In this document: positions 47,262 to 64,000 of the stretch, piece after piece
How positions within the stretch are numbered: the stretch's first letter is position 1
How the letters are laid out: each line of letters begins with the position of its first letter
Assembly (NCBI GenBank): GCA_002104895.1
Contig: MCFG01000050.1
Location: 175,001 to 239,000, forward strand
Reading direction: 5' to 3'
Origin: Anaeromyces robustus
Taxonomy: Eukaryota > Neocallimastigomycota > Neocallimastigomycetes > Neocallimastigales > Neocallimastigaceae
DNA length: 64,000 bases
Position numbers and translations under genes: made by a program
The notes under the pieces: generated by a model
Seen by the model: the letters and a program-made list of their open reading frames with translations, nothing else
Databases searched by the model: none
Told to the model about the DNA's origin: nothing

Positions 47262-50200
47262 ATGCATGAAGCATACACTTATCAACTTATACAAGACAAA
47301 CCACCTTTAGAAGTTACTGCTTTATGTTCATATGGTATTTATATATATACTATAAATAATGAATTAATTATATCATTTATAATAGTAATAATAATAATAG
47401 TAATATGATAATTATTATATTATCATGAAATGAGTATTTAATTATTATGAAAAAAAAAATAACATAATAAAAAACAATATTATTATATTAAATTAATGTA
47501 TATATATATATATATTATTATTATTATTATTATCTTGTATAAATATTGTATTATAGATAATAAATTATTTGTAGGAACAAAAGATGGAATCTTACTTATA
47601 TATGAAATTAATGATAATGATGATGCTTTCAATGTTTCATTAGTTGATTCTCGAAAAGATTTTACTAAAAAAGAAATTAAAGAATTATATGCTATTGAAG
47701 GAATTAATATTCTTCTTTGTTTGTCGGGTAAATTACTTACATATAATACATATTATATAAAAAGATATAAATATTATTAACTAATATTTTTTAATATAGA
47801 TACTCAATTGCTAGCTTATAATTTAGAAACTCTACAATTTATTACTCAGGTAGCAAAATTACAAGGTGTTCAGTATTTAGATATATATAATTCAGTCAGC
47901 AAAGAAAATGAAGTCAATCTTTTTAAAAATGATATTAATATTGAAAATAATAATAATAATATTAATGATAATAATAGTAATATAATCATAAAATTAGCTT
48001 TGGCAATTAGAAAAAAATTAATAATTCTTCAATGGAATCAAAATTCTTTTGAAAAGTTAAATGTATATATAAGTTATTAATAATTTCATATTTTAATAAT
48101 ATTATTTAATGGAACATTAAAATAAATAACTATATATATATGTAATATAAATATATTTTAATAATATAAGGAATTCAATTTATCACATACAATAAAAACA
48201 ATATCTTGGGGAAAGGAATATACACTATGTATTGGTTTTGCAAGGAACTATGCTTTTATTGATTTGTCTACTGATACAATAGATTATTTTTCATTAGGAA
48301 ACTCACTTATTGATTTAACCTCTTTTACACCATCAAAATTTACAAAAGTATACACAAATTCATTACCAAACAATCAATTTTTATTAACAAAAGATGGTAT
48401 ATTTTAATTTGCTTTATATAAACATATTAATTTTTTATCATATATTTATGAATATAAATATTACATATTTAGAAATAGTTATCTAATAAATAGTTTTAAT
48501 ATAAATAAGATGCAAGTACATATATAGCTGAGACAGGTCAACCATTAAAATCAGTGAATATTAAATGGTCAGCTATTCCATTGGCTGTTGGTAAAAATTA
48601 GATACAATATATATGTGAATTTTTTCTTTTCTTACTATAGTAAATATAATTATATATTTATATATTTTAAATATCTTACTTTATAGTGTATATGCATCCA
48701 TATTTTATTGCATTATTACCACAAATGGTCGAAATAAGAGCTTTTAATAGTGGAATACTTATTCAAAATATTGAATTGAATGTTACAAACGCAGTAGTTT
48801 CAAATGATATCTTATTTTCTTCAAATGACAAAGATTTATATACAATAATACCTATTGATTTTGATAATCAAGTAAATCTTTAAATTATTAATAGTATTTT
48901 ATAATATTATTGAAATTTTAAATAAGTTTTTGATAAATATATAATATTAATATTTATTATATCAAATATAACCTTTTTTTATTATTATCATTTTTAAGGT
49001 AGTTCAACTCTTAAATAAAAAGCAATTTTCTGAATCACTTCAGCTTGTAGAATTGTATTCTTCAATATTTACACCTGATGAAAAAGTAAATATTAAAACA
49101 ATGAATAATTTTATTTTATACTTTATGATAAATTTATTTTTTAATTGATTATATTTTAATTTAATATTTTTATCAATTATTAAATAATATTTATTTATAA
49201 TTAAGGTTGCTGAAATTACAAGAATTCGTTCATTAGAAGCAAAATACTTATTTAAAGAAGAAAAGGATTACGAAAGAGCTTTTGGTATATTTTTAAGTTT
49301 GGAGATAGATCCGAATGAAATTTTACAGCTTTATCCTATGTTAGATTCTAATGAAGAAATTTTAGCATTAAAAAACAGTAAAAATAATAAAGATGGTAAA
49401 AAAAAAAAATTTTAAACAAATAAAAGAAAAAAAAATCAAATTAAATAGTGTATGTAAATATACTAATAATTTTTTTTTTTATAATTATACATTCATAATA
49501 AATAGAAAGCTCTTTTGATAAATTACAATCAATTAATCATTTGGTTCATTATTTAACTGAACAACGTTCAAGACTTACAAAACAAAGATTATATTTATTA
49601 TCAATACAAAATCGTTCATCTATGCCTAAATCTTTTTCAAATTCAACTATAAATTCATATTTATCAGCGGCAGTATCAGAATTTTCATTGAGTACAATTG
49701 TATATTATAGACAGCTTTCTCTTCCTGATGTCGAAGCACTATCTAATGTAATTGATACAGCATTATTCAAAGTTTATATGATCGTGAATGATGCCTTAAT
49801 TGGCCCTTTATTACGTGTACATAATAATTGTGATATGGATGTTTGTGAATCCTTATTAAAATCACAAAATGTAAGTGTTTATTTTATATAGCAATTATTA
49901 AGATAGAATAAAATATATTAATCCTTTTATTTTTTTCTTTTAATAGAAATATTCTGAATTAATAGATTTATATAAAGGAAAAGGTTATCATAAAAAGGCA
50001 TTAGACATCTTGATCACGTATGTTATATATATATATATTATATGTAATAATTAATGAAAAATAAATGTCTTATTAATATCATAATTATTTATATTTAATA
50101 TATTCATTAGTAAAGGTGAATCACCAGACGAATCAATGTATGGACCATACCATATTATAACATATCTTCAAAAATTGAATAAAACAGATTTTGATTTAGT

Positions 50201-50326
50201 GTTAGAATATTCTGTATGGGTTATAGAGCATTATCCAGAGGAATCACTTGAGGTAATATATATAAACATATAAAAAGATTATTTTATATATAATATTTAC
50301 TCTTATAAAATAGTAATAATAAAATA

Positions 50327-50357
<31 letters not shown>

Positions 50358-50972
50358 ATTAAACTAAAATGATAATATTTTAATTTAAACATACTATGAA
50401 AAATAAAAAAATAAAAAAAATTAAATAAAATAAGATATTTACATACGAAAAATTTAGTGGTGATGAATTATTAAGAGGAATAATTGTTGATCATCTTGAA
50501 AAACATTCAAAAGATGTTTGCATAAAATATCTTGATTATATAATAAATAGGCTAAATGATTCAAGTTCTGAAAATCATAATAAATTAGCTAGTTATTATT
50601 TAGAAAAAATAGTTTCATTAAAGGAAGGTGATGAAGGTAAAACAATATTTTTATTTTTTTTTTTCAGAAAAAAATAAAATTATTCAATAACTATAATAAT
50701 AAATGACCATTTATAATAATTAAAATATTTTATATATCATAAAATTGAATAATAGAAAGAAAAAAATATGAAGAAAATCTTAAAAACCTTTTGGAAAAAT
50801 CTACTTGTTATTCACCTAATTTAATTTTGTCACAATTACCAAAACAATGTAATTATTATTATAATTTGTCATCCCTATTATTATTCTAATGATTATTATT
50901 ATTATTATATAATTTAATCATAATAATATAATATAATATATCTAATTTATTTTATATTTCCTATTTATTTTA

Positions 50973-51033
<61 letters not shown>

Positions 51034-51821
51034 TATTATTATTTAGCATTATATGAAATTCGAGCAGTATTATTAAGTCATATTGGTGAACATAGAAAAG
51101 CACTTAGTATATATTTTAATGAACTGAATGATCCAAAAATGGCAGAACAATATTGTATTAAATATTATAATCCGGAAGATGAAAAAGTTAAAGATGTATT
51201 CTTTACTTTAATTCAAATTCATTTAGAAAAGGAGAAAAAAGAGGAAATATCAGATGATGTTTTAGAATTGCTAAATAAATATGGGGCATACATTGATGCA
51301 GCAAAGGTAATATTTTATATAAAAAGTTAAATATTAGAATCAGTTGAGATTGATGATATAATACATAATGTATAATGTTTAATGTATAATAATAATTATA
51401 ACATTATTATTATTATTATTATTATATGTAAAATTAAAAAGATTATGGAAATTTTCCCAGAATCTACAAAATTAAATAAATTAGGTATATATTTTGAAAA
51501 GTTTTTCCAAGAATTAATGAATAGAAAGCATAATCAAAAAATTATATATAATTTATTGAAATCCGAACAATTACAGGTAATTAGTTTTCTTTTTACATAT
51601 CATTATTAAATAACAACAATAACATTAACAATAATATTAAATATTGGCATATTAATATATAGGTTAGGGAAGAATTAATGAACTATCAATCTCAATCGAT
51701 AGGAATATCAGAAGAGAGAGTCTGTAAAAAGTGTTTGAAACGTATTGGAACAAGTGTATTTGTAAAAGATTCTAATAACTCAGTAATTCACTATGGTTGT
51801 ATGAAATCAAAAAAAAAATAA
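47262..51821 (+). CDS. VPS39: VPS39/Vam6-like HOPS complex subunit, 16 exons
   Basis: Exons: 47262-47334, 47557-47727, 47800-48062, 48171-48396, 48510-48590, 48687-48871, 48999-49085, 49206-49395, 49506-49870, 49947-50017, 50111-50252, 50435-50636, 50756-50848, 51047-51306, 51442-51576 and 51663-51821. All are GT...AG and in frame, giving 900 residues (human VPS39 is 886). The N-terminal third is a citron-homology (CNH) beta-propeller (LFVGTKDGILLIYEI, LLAYNLETL, YTLCIGFARNYAFID). Then come VVQLLNKKQFSESLQL and a clathrin-heavy-chain-like helical repeat region (YKGKGYHKKALDIL, SHIGEHRKALSIY). The C-terminus has the VPS39 zinc-binding motif: VCKKCLKRIG with C869 and C872, then VIHYGC with H891 and C894. 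VPS39 tethers late endosomes and vacuoles through Rab7/Ypt7 as part of HOPS and takes part in vacuole-mitochondrion contacts. TGFBRAP1/Vps3 is the close alternative; length and overall layout favour VPS39. Confidence 0.92.
50960..51040. repeat. (ATT)n microsatellite in VPS39 intron 13
   Basis: About 65 bp of ATT repeat directly before the acceptor of exon 14, extending its pyrimidine-rich approach. Confidence 0.9.
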
Positions 51822-52053
51822 ATCATCTATCATTTCGTAATTTTCGTTTTTTAGCAATTCATTATTTGCTTTAAAGGAAAAGAAATTATATACCATTAAA
51901 TAATAGAAGAATCATTATTATTTACTTTATTCTATTTTTTTATGTTTCTTTTCTTTCAACAAATTATTTAATTATATCCCGTATATCCCAAATAATACAA
52001 AGATAATAGTTATAAATATAAAATAACAATAAATAAATATTAAAAATATAATA

Positions 52054-52086
<33 letters not shown>

Positions 52087-52440
52087 AAAATACAAAAATT
52101 ATATATATATATATAATAATTAAAAAAAAATAAATAAAGAATATAAAAATTAATAAAACAGTAAAATAAAAATGAAAATAAAAAAATAAATATTAATATA
52201 AAATAAATTAAAATAAAATAAATTAAAATAAAATTAAAATAAAATAAAATTAAATTAATAATAAAAATAAAAATAAATTTATAAATATATAAAAAATAAG
52301 TGAATGAACAAAGTATATTAAATAAAATAAAAATAACAATAAAAAAAATATAATACATATGTTTATAACAGTAATAAAAATCAAAAGTCATTATTTTAAA
52401 TAAGATAGATTCTTTTATTATAATATTAGTAATAATTTAA
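51822..52440. other. AT-rich spacer, no gene seen
   Basis: 3' flank of VPS39, with a poly(A) run at 52055-52083 and AAATAAAATTA-type low complexity. The Phe/Tyr/Ile frame on the minus strand is an artefact. Confidence 0.5.
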
Positions 52441-52449
52441 ATAATAGTT

Positions 52450-52760
52450 TTAGAAGTAATAATTCAGTTAAGATAATATTGTTGGAATAACGTAGAGTAT
52501 ATTATTTCCTTCTTGGTGGAAGAGTTAATCATTATGATTTGGAAAAAGAGAAGTGGAATGACCTTTGTAAAATATAATATAAATTTATATAACGTTTGAA
52601 AAAGTACTAACCTTTTCAGACGTTCCACTTTTGATATATACAGACACACTTTTAAATAAATAAAATTATTGCCTATTGTTAATTATCAAATTTGGACATT
52701 ATTTAATAGATTTCCTAGTCTAACTAAGAATGACAATGGTGAATATACAATAGACTAGAC
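52450..52760 (+). mobile_element. Decayed LINE tail, copy 3
   Basis: The plus strand reads VYYFLLGGRVNHYDLEKEKW, then NDLC, followed after stops by TFSDVPLLIYTDTLL and, in another frame, QIWTLFNRFPSLTK. These correspond in order to VYYFLLGGRVNHYNLGKEEW, TFSDVPLLVRTSALLL and QIWSLFNRYPNNLTK of the tail at 2973-4088. Several stops and frameshifts show it is inactive. Only the last part of the retroelement ORF is present. Confidence 0.65.
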
Positions 52761-52764
52761 AATA

Positions 52765-53100
52765 AGTCAAATGTTTCTAATAATTAAAACATCTTTCCTA
52801 AATAATGATTTAATATCGAAATAATGTACACTCAATTTTATCTTTAAAATTATGTTTTTATTGTTTATTATATTTTATTATTTACAAAATTTTAAAAATA
52901 ATTGAAAAATGAGAAAAAAAAAGTATTAAAAAAAGATAATATAACATTCTAAATAATTATAAATTAATATATTTATATTTATTGTTGTTTATTCTTAATT
53001 AAATTATTATTTTGAAAAATTTAAAAGATAATTAATGATGTCTAGAATAAATAATAATGTCTAGAATAAATAATAATTGATAATTGATAATAATCTATTT
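52765..53100. other. AT-rich spacer, no gene seen
   Basis: 3' flank of the DNAI1 gene. A direct repeat GTCTAGAATAAATAATA occurs twice at 53040-53074. Confidence 0.45.
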
Positions 53101-56735
<3,635 letters not shown>

Positions 56736-57512
56736 AATTTAATTGTAATATATTTTTATTTCTCCTTTATTTTGCTTTTTGAAATAACTAATAATCAAAT
56801 ATTTTAATATTAAATAGTTATATATAATAATAATTTTTTTTTATATAAAAAGATATATATATATATAAATTTTTTTAAAAAATTAAAAAAAAAAATCCAA
56901 TTTATATTGTTTATATTAATAACTTTAATAATATATATTTAGGGAGGATTAAATTAAAATTTTTAAAGTTATATTTAGTATATGTAACTACTATAAATAT
57001 TATTTAATGAAAAAAAAAATTTCTTTTATATTTTTTTGTACTTTTTATTTTGTTTTTAATATAAAAATGAGTAATTTTTTAATTTATGTTACATTTGAAG
57101 AATGAAATATTAATAATTCAAAAATAAGATAACATCAAGAAAACTGATTTAAAGTATAGATATATATTCATTATATTATAATAATCAAAAACAATAAATA
57201 CAATAAAAATTATTAATCAATATTAGTATTATTATTTTTCAATATAATTATTAAAAAAAACATTTAAAACAAAAGTATAAATATATACAAAGTTCCTTTT
57301 TTATTTCTGATTATTATAAAAATAACAGATAAAATAACATTTTTCCATTAATATTAAAAATGAAATATGTCTTTCCACTTTCTCCAAATATAATATATAA
57401 AACATTAATTATAATGTCTAATTTATTATATTATACTTTATATTTAATATATAATAATAATATTAGTAGTATAACTTTTAATACACAGCATTCTTAATAA
57501 AATAATAATACA

Positions 57513-57620
<108 letters not shown>

Positions 57621-57746
57621 CAATTATTATTATTATTATGCTTATAATTATTTATATATTTTCATTATCCAATCATAATGAAATAAAATGAATCATCTCA
57701 AAATCAATAAAATATTAATTTGTAAATAATATTTTTTGAAATTACT

Positions 57747-57815
57747 TAGCTAGTTTAAATGTTTTTCTTCTTGAAATATCCAACCATTGTTGCATATAGC
57801 TAGTATGTGCATCTT
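57747..57815 (-). other. Candidate small terminal exon (unverified)
   Basis: On the minus strand DAHTSYMQQWLDISRRKTF and then KLAK is followed by a stop. It has balanced amino-acid use, quite unlike the surrounding low-complexity sequence, and a possible acceptor ATAAAAG just before it. An upstream ATG with coding-like sequence (MEFGRQILK) occurs near 58103. I could not link the two in frame with confidence, so this may be the end of a very small gene or chance. Confidence 0.25.
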
Positions 57816-58412
57816 TTATTTTATTTTTATATAAAAAAATAAAGGATAACGGACCAGTGGAATAAGAATTTGGATTTTAAAAGATGGTGAAATTAATTTT
57901 TTTCTATAATTTTGTCATAAGATAGGATTCAAACATATTTTATATTTAATATTTTTTTTTTTTTTTTTTTTAAGGTAAAAATTCAATGTCATTGTTAAAT
58001 AGTAAAATGTAAAATTCTATTATTATCGTACTTCTATATTTGTCCTTCATTTTTTTTTTTTTTTTTCATAATTATCTTTAATATTTGTCTTCCAAACTCC
58101 ATAGTATTATGTTTTTAACATTCTATAATATTTTTGTATTATATATATATATATAAATATAAATATTATTACAATAATAATATAAATATATAAATATAAA
58201 GATTGAAATTTTCATAAGTATTACTTATTGTTAGAATATGTGAAATATGTGTTAAATACATTAAAATATAATGTATTAATTTTAATGTATAAGCTAAATT
58301 ATAATGTAGAAGCTATAATTTATAATAAATTACTTGTAACATCATAAAATATATTAATAAAGATGACATAACAAAATTATTAAAAATTGAATAATGAATG
58401 ACTTTTTGCAAA

Positions 58413-58641
<229 letters not shown>

Positions 58642-59040
58642 AATAATAAAAATATTTTTTTTAAATTTTTGATTGATTTTCCATTTCATATGAAAATATA
58701 GATATATTATTTTAATTTTTGATAATCTTATTATTAATAATAAATATTAAAAATTAATAATAGATTTTTATAATATATCTAAAAGAAAAAAAGGAAAGAA
58801 AGAAAAAAAAATTGAGAAATTAATAGTTGGTTAAACATTTCAAAATTATTATTTAAAATCTTAACAATAAAATATTATTAATAATAAATAAAAAAATAAT
58901 ATTTTTTAATTGTAAATATTAATAAAATAGATAATTTTATTTGAAATTGATAATAACCAAACATATACATTTAGACATTTTTTTTCTCTATTATTATAAT
59001 TAAATAAAAATAATATTTTGAGAATATATAATTTAAAATA

Positions 59041-60907
59041 ATGCCTTTTAATATTGCTAAAGTAATAAAAAATAAATTTAAAAATGAAAATTTGGTTTCA
59101 TTAGGTGCAATTGCAGTAATTATTTTCATTTCAACTTCAACCCAAGTTGAAATTTTCATTCCTTGGCTTTCATATTACGGCACATTGGAAATAGTAAAAT
59201 ATTTGTTACCATATAATATAATGTTGTTATTATTATATGCAAATTATTTTATTACAATGTTTATGAATCCAGGAAATGTTCCAGAAGAGTTTAATAATGA
59301 AATTAGAGAAGCTAAAAAACTAGCTAAAAAGGAAAAGAAAAATAAGAATAAAAAGAATAATTCTGATGATGATATACCATTAAATCAATTAAGGAATCGA
59401 AGATTTACAGGATTTCAATTAAAAGGATATTTACCATTAAAATGTGATAAATGTAATGGATATAAGCCGGCAAGAACACATCATTGTAGTATTTGCAAAA
59501 AATGTGTTTTAAGGATGGACCATCATTGTAAGTTTTTTTATTATTATTTTATTTGAATATTGAAATTTTATATAAAATATTTTATAATAAAAAATTTAAT
59601 TAATAAAATAAAGTTGTAATTTTCTATTATTAATGTAATAATTTTTTTTATTATATTACTTTCATTATTTTTTTTAAAAAAAAAATAAAATAACAATTAT
59701 AATATTAAAAATATAATTTAAAAATAATATAATATAATTAATAATAGGTCCATGGGTTGCTAATTGTGTAGGATATAATAATGTTGCATATTTTGATAGA
59801 TTTTTAGGTTACGTTACTATTCTTTGTTTATACAATTTATTTTTAATTGGTAAACGTATTTTAAATGTTATTGATTATCAAAATAAGAATTCATATTATT
59901 CTTATAATTATGAAATTCCTCAAAAATCTTATCCGTTAGTAAATAAACGAGAAATGATATTCATCATTATAGATTTAATTATGCTTTTTATTGTTATTTT
60001 CCTTGTTTCACCGCTTTTTGCTTTTCAAGTTATGTATGCAGCCAGCAATACAAGTACTATTGAAGACAGGGAAAATAAAAAAATCAATCTATTAATAGAA
60101 AAAGAAGAAGTTCCAGATGTAAAATATCCATATGATTATGGATGGTATGAAAATTTTAAAGATATCTATGGTACTAATATATTAAAATGGTTATTTAATG
60201 GAAGAGGAACAGGAGATGGTATTCATTTTAAAATTAATGGAAAATGTGAACCAAATGAAAACAATGATTATTTAGTTTATTGGCCACCACAAGAATACTA
60301 TCAATATAAAAGAATGAAAAAAGAGGATATAGAAAAAGAAACAAATAGTTCAGGTACAAGAAATTTTGAAGGAAAAATTAGTCGTCACGTAAGAAGAGAT
60401 AGTGAAGGTTATGTAGTAAAAACGACAACAGAAGAAGATAGAGAAAGAATGGTAATGAGAGCATTTAAAAGAGATGAGGAAAGAGAAAAAAGAAAACAAC
60501 AAAGGTTATTGCTTCAACAACAGCAAGAAAATAATCAAAATCAAAATGATCAATTATCTTCAAATTCAATAAATTCATTAAGTAATAATAATCAACCAAT
60601 AAAAAGAAAAGTTATATCTATAACACAAGTTATGGAAGAAGATAATTATGATACTGAATCTGATAAAGAATCAGATTCTGAAAGTTCAGGTACTGAATCT
60701 GGTACAATTACTTCAGAATATGATTATGATTCAGAGTATGATTATGACTCAGAATATGATAACAATATAAATGAAGAAATTTATATCCCTAATAAAGTAC
60801 GTGAAGTGGATTCAAGTGATTTATGGTCAGATGAAGCTGAACAAATGAATGAATATATAGAAGAGATACCAGAAAATGATATTAATATTAAAGATAAAAA
60901 TGTTTAA
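59041..60907 (+). CDS. PFA4: DHHC palmitoyltransferase, Pfa4/ZDHHC6-like
   Basis: Two exons, 59041-59527 and 59748-60907, give 548 residues. The Cys-rich domain reads [18 protein letters not shown], then MDHHC and [11 protein letters not shown]. The phase-1 intron falls inside the codon of the catalytic Cys (residue 163) of the DHHC motif. Four membrane segments are expected: about 19-37, 53-75, 181-200 and 232-258 ([15 protein letters not shown]). After the last comes [20 protein letters not shown] and then KWLF...GDGIHF, a tail motif typical of the Pfa4/ZDHHC6 group, which S-palmitoylates ER and membrane proteins such as chitin synthase. The C-terminal 180 residues are a charged, acidic, probably disordered extension with Ser/Glu/Asp/Tyr repeats, longer than in yeast Pfa4 (378 residues). 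Confidence 0.92.
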
Positions 60908-61709
60908 ATATTATCTATAATGCTTAGATTTCTTTTATAATAAATAACTATTATTAAAATATTTATTAGAAATGTTGTTTTATTTAAAATTCTTATTATC
61001 AAATAAAAAAAAAAACTGACTTACTATTTATTTATTTATTTTATTTATCTGTTTAACATAATATTTTTATTTTTCATTTTTATTTACAATGATATTTAAA
61101 ATTCTTTTATTTCCTTTTTAGTAATATTTATAGAAATTATATTAATTTTATTATTATTTATTTAATTAAAATTAGTAAAATTTAAAAAAAAAAAAAATAC
61201 ATATATATATATATAATCAAAATACTAATTATTTTATAAAAATGATTAAAAATAAAATTAAAAAAAAAAAAAAAAAAAAAAAAATAAGATAAAAAATTTA
61301 TAAAATGTTGAAAATAAAACAAAAAAAATTAATAATAAAATAAAAAAAGAAATATATATAAATAAAAACCATTTATTATTTGTAAAAATTAAGCAAGAAC
61401 ATCTTTTTTAAAGAATATTTACTGTTAACTTTGAACTTTTTTTTTATTATTATAAAAAATTTTAAAAATTTATATATTTAATAAAAATTACATAATTAAA
61501 CTTTAATTTTAGTATTTTTAAATATTGGCTAGCTAATATTTAATTTGTGGAATTTCAATATTTTTTTTTTTTACTATACAATAAAATAAATTAATAAATT
61601 AATTTATTTTCTTATTTTATTATAATTTTCAATTTTTTTCATTATTCTATTAATTAAATATTAAGCTAAACAATTAAATAGAAAATATACATAATAAATT
61701 TATAAGAAA
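60908..61709. other. AT-rich spacer, no gene seen
   Basis: Tandem intergenic region upstream of the DNAI3 start, with poly(A) tracts near 61260-61284 and a TA run at 61200-61213. Confidence 0.5.
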
Positions 61710-64000
61710 ATGAAAAAAGCTACAACAAAAAAGAAGACAAAAGGTATAATATATATAATAATATATATAAGAAAAGTATTACTTTATCATTATTTTAAAA
61801 TATTTAACAACAAAAAATTTTAATAAATAATATCAAACATAAAGAAGAAATGAATATATTTAAAAATATCTTTTCGAAAATTAAATATCTATTTTTTTTA
61901 TATTTAAATATATATATAAATATAAAATATGAAAAAATAAATAAATAAATCCAATTAAATAAAATTAAATAGCTTCAAAAGAAAATACACCAGAAGAAAA
62001 ATCTGATAAAATACCACCAACAAATACTGAAAATCCAGAAAGTGATGAAACACCACCAGAAGTTCATAATGCTCCTCTTGGTCTTTATCCAATATTTTTA
62101 ACAAGTATGACCCAAAATTTATTTAAAATACAAGCTGATGTTGATGTTACAGAAGCAAATCCAGTTAAATTAATTCCTAAAGTAGATATTCAATCAGATT
62201 TAATATCAAGAGCAGCAATATCTGATTTTTCAGTTATTAAGCAAGAAATTCTTGTAAATACTTAATTATTTAAATATCCATTAATTTATAATATAATAAT
62301 AATCATATTTATTTATTTATTTATTTATTTATTTATTATATTGTATTGTATTGTTTTAAAAAAATGTTACAAATTACAATAATATAATATTAATATTTTA
62401 TTATATATATAAACATATTATAACTTTTATTTTTTATATCATTATAATAATATTTATTTAACAAAAAATAATATGATGTTTTTTTTATTTATTTTGTTAC
62501 ATTTATTAATTTATTTATTATTTATTTAATATTTTCAAATAAAAAAAATAAAACAACAACAACAACAACATCAATAACAATAATAATAATAATAATAATA
62601 ATTGAAAAATAGGAAAGTTCATTAGAAGAAATTTTAGTTGTTTATGATCCAACATATTATTATGGGCAAAATTATTTTGCATGTGTAACAGAAGAAGCGG
62701 TAAACTTAATTCTTCATCCACCACAACCAGAAACAGAAAATGAAGAAGAGAAAAAAAAAAAAGAAAGACCTCCTGAATGGATTTCATTAGGAAGTGAAAA
62801 TGAAATAGATATTGAACGAGTTGTTTTAAATAGAGATTATATTCATGTAGAAATATCAAAAAAATTAATGGATTTTTCAAAACCATGTAAATTTGGAGAT
62901 AGAGATGCTAATGATACTTATTTTGAATATAAATCATTTAAAGATCCAAGTATTGAAGAAATTGAATGTTTACAAATAAATAAAGGTATTCAAGCTATAC
63001 CTGAAGTTATTCATGATTCAACACAAGTAGACTGGTATAGACCTATTAATTCATCTGTTCAATATGAATCACGTAGTTTATCCACCAATGACATTGAAAC
63101 AATTAAAAATTCAGAAGAATTAGCAAGTTTTGTTAAAAGTAATATATTTAATTTTGAAAAAGCAATGCAAGAAAATTTATTAATGAATATATACGTAGAT
63201 GAATTTAAAGATTTGGGTGATGAAGAAATGAATATTGAACATAATATGCATATTATTTTACAAGAATATCAATCTTTTACAGATTTACAACATAGTAAAA
63301 ATAAACCAGTAATTTGTATTGATTGGCATCCTGTTCAAATGGGTATATTAGGGGTATCATGTGTTAAAAATATAACATTTGATGAAAGAGCTGCTACAGG
63401 TTTAAATGTTAAACTAAAAGATTCATTAATATTAATATGGAGTCTCTTTGATCCTATTCATCCATTATTATTATTAGAAGCACCTGATGATATAATGTCA
63501 TTCCAATTTAATCCACAAAATACTAATATTATTGCAGGAGGTTGTATAAATGGACAAATAGTTTTATGGGATATTTCAGAATATCAAGAAAAATTAAAAA
63601 TGTCTCGCAAAAGTAAATATAATGTAACAGACACATTACAAACAAAAGAAAAAATAACAGAAACACCAATTATAAAATATATTGTAGCGTCTTCAATTGA
63701 ACATAGTCATAAAATGACTATAACAACATTACAGTGGTTACCAAAACATATGGAGGTAATTTATAAAAATTAAATAAAAAAAAAATAATAAGAATAAAAA
63801 CAAATATATATATATATATATATTACTCTAAAATATATTTTTATCTATATATATATATATATTTATTTTAATTTTTATATTTATATTTATATTTATATTT
63901 ATATTTATTCTTTTTCTTATTTTTATTTTCATCATATTTATTGACTATTAAAGGTATCAAATAATGGTGAACTATTAGATGAACCATGTGGAGAAATTAA
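61710..64000 (+). CDS. DNAI3: Inner-arm dynein I1/f intermediate chain (DNAI3/WDR63/IC140), 3' end beyond window
   Basis: Exons 61710-61743, 61973-62253, 62613-63755 and 63954 onward are in frame; the gene runs past the window edge, so only about 500 residues are visible. A short Lys/Thr N-terminus (exon 1, 34 nt) is followed by GLYPIFLTSMTQNLF, PVKLIPKVDIQSDLISRAA, EEILVVYDPTYYYGQNYF and SVQYESRS. The WD40 part then begins with PVICIDWHPVQMGILGVSC, SLILIWSLFDPIHP and NIIAGGCINGQIVLWD. This arrangement is that of WDR63/DNAI3, the IC140 subunit of the I1/f inner-arm dynein, which regulates flagellar waveform. The exon 1 start rests on the in-frame join and on the lack of another ATG in exon 2 before conserved sequence, so it is less certain than the rest. 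Confidence 0.9.

Overview
The window looks like nuclear DNA from an extremely AT-rich, zoosporic early-diverging fungus. An anaerobic gut fungus (Neocallimastigomycota) is the best fit. The evidence is: spacers made almost wholly of A and T with very long AAT, AAAT, TTTTA and TTAA microsatellites; many short GT...AG introns; Asn-rich proteins; fungal-type housekeeping genes (Bzz1-like F-BAR/SH3 protein, Pfa4-like palmitoyltransferase, CaMKK/Ssp1-type kinase); and genes needed only for a motile 9+2 flagellum. Species assignment is an inference; no rRNA or barcode is present.

The left third (1-12.5 kb) is accessory in character. It holds an 890-bp AAT satellite, a compositionally odd two-exon orphan gene (1664-2636), two truncated tails of a LINE-type retrotransposon (2973-4088 and about 12118-12424, both minus), a five-exon ribosomal protein eL33 gene (5083-6148, minus), a decayed ankyrin-like pseudogene whose 5' end is duplicated as a 228-bp inverted repeat around a small hAT-like MITE (7000-8536), a two-copy internal-repeat protein (9535-10146) and an orphan ORF (10807-11262).

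The middle (12.7-39 kb) holds NKAP (12788-14777, minus), a 12-exon CaMKK-like kinase (15596-18432, minus), a small acidic unknown protein (21925-23417, plus), a gene desert of about 6 kb (23418-29626), a 1211-residue disordered protein (29627-33398, plus) and a 15-exon Bzz1-like gene (34742-39058, minus).

The right third (40-64 kb) is gene-dense: EFCAB5-like (40027-46297, plus), VPS39/Vam6 of HOPS (47262-51821, plus), a third decayed LINE tail (about 52450-52760), axonemal dynein intermediate chain DNAI1/IC1 (53101-56735, minus), a Pfa4-like DHHC palmitoyltransferase (59041-60907, plus) and DNAI3/WDR63/IC140 (61710 to the window edge, plus). DNAI1 belongs to outer dynein arms, DNAI3 to the inner arm I1/f, and EFCAB5 is a cilium-associated family, so three flagellar genes lie within 24 kb. 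VPS39, Bzz1 and Pfa4 serve membrane traffic, endocytic actin and protein lipidation.

Exon structures were derived by hand: every junction uses GT...AG and every complete multi-exon model keeps the reading frame to a stop. No tRNA, rRNA or CRISPR was recognised.
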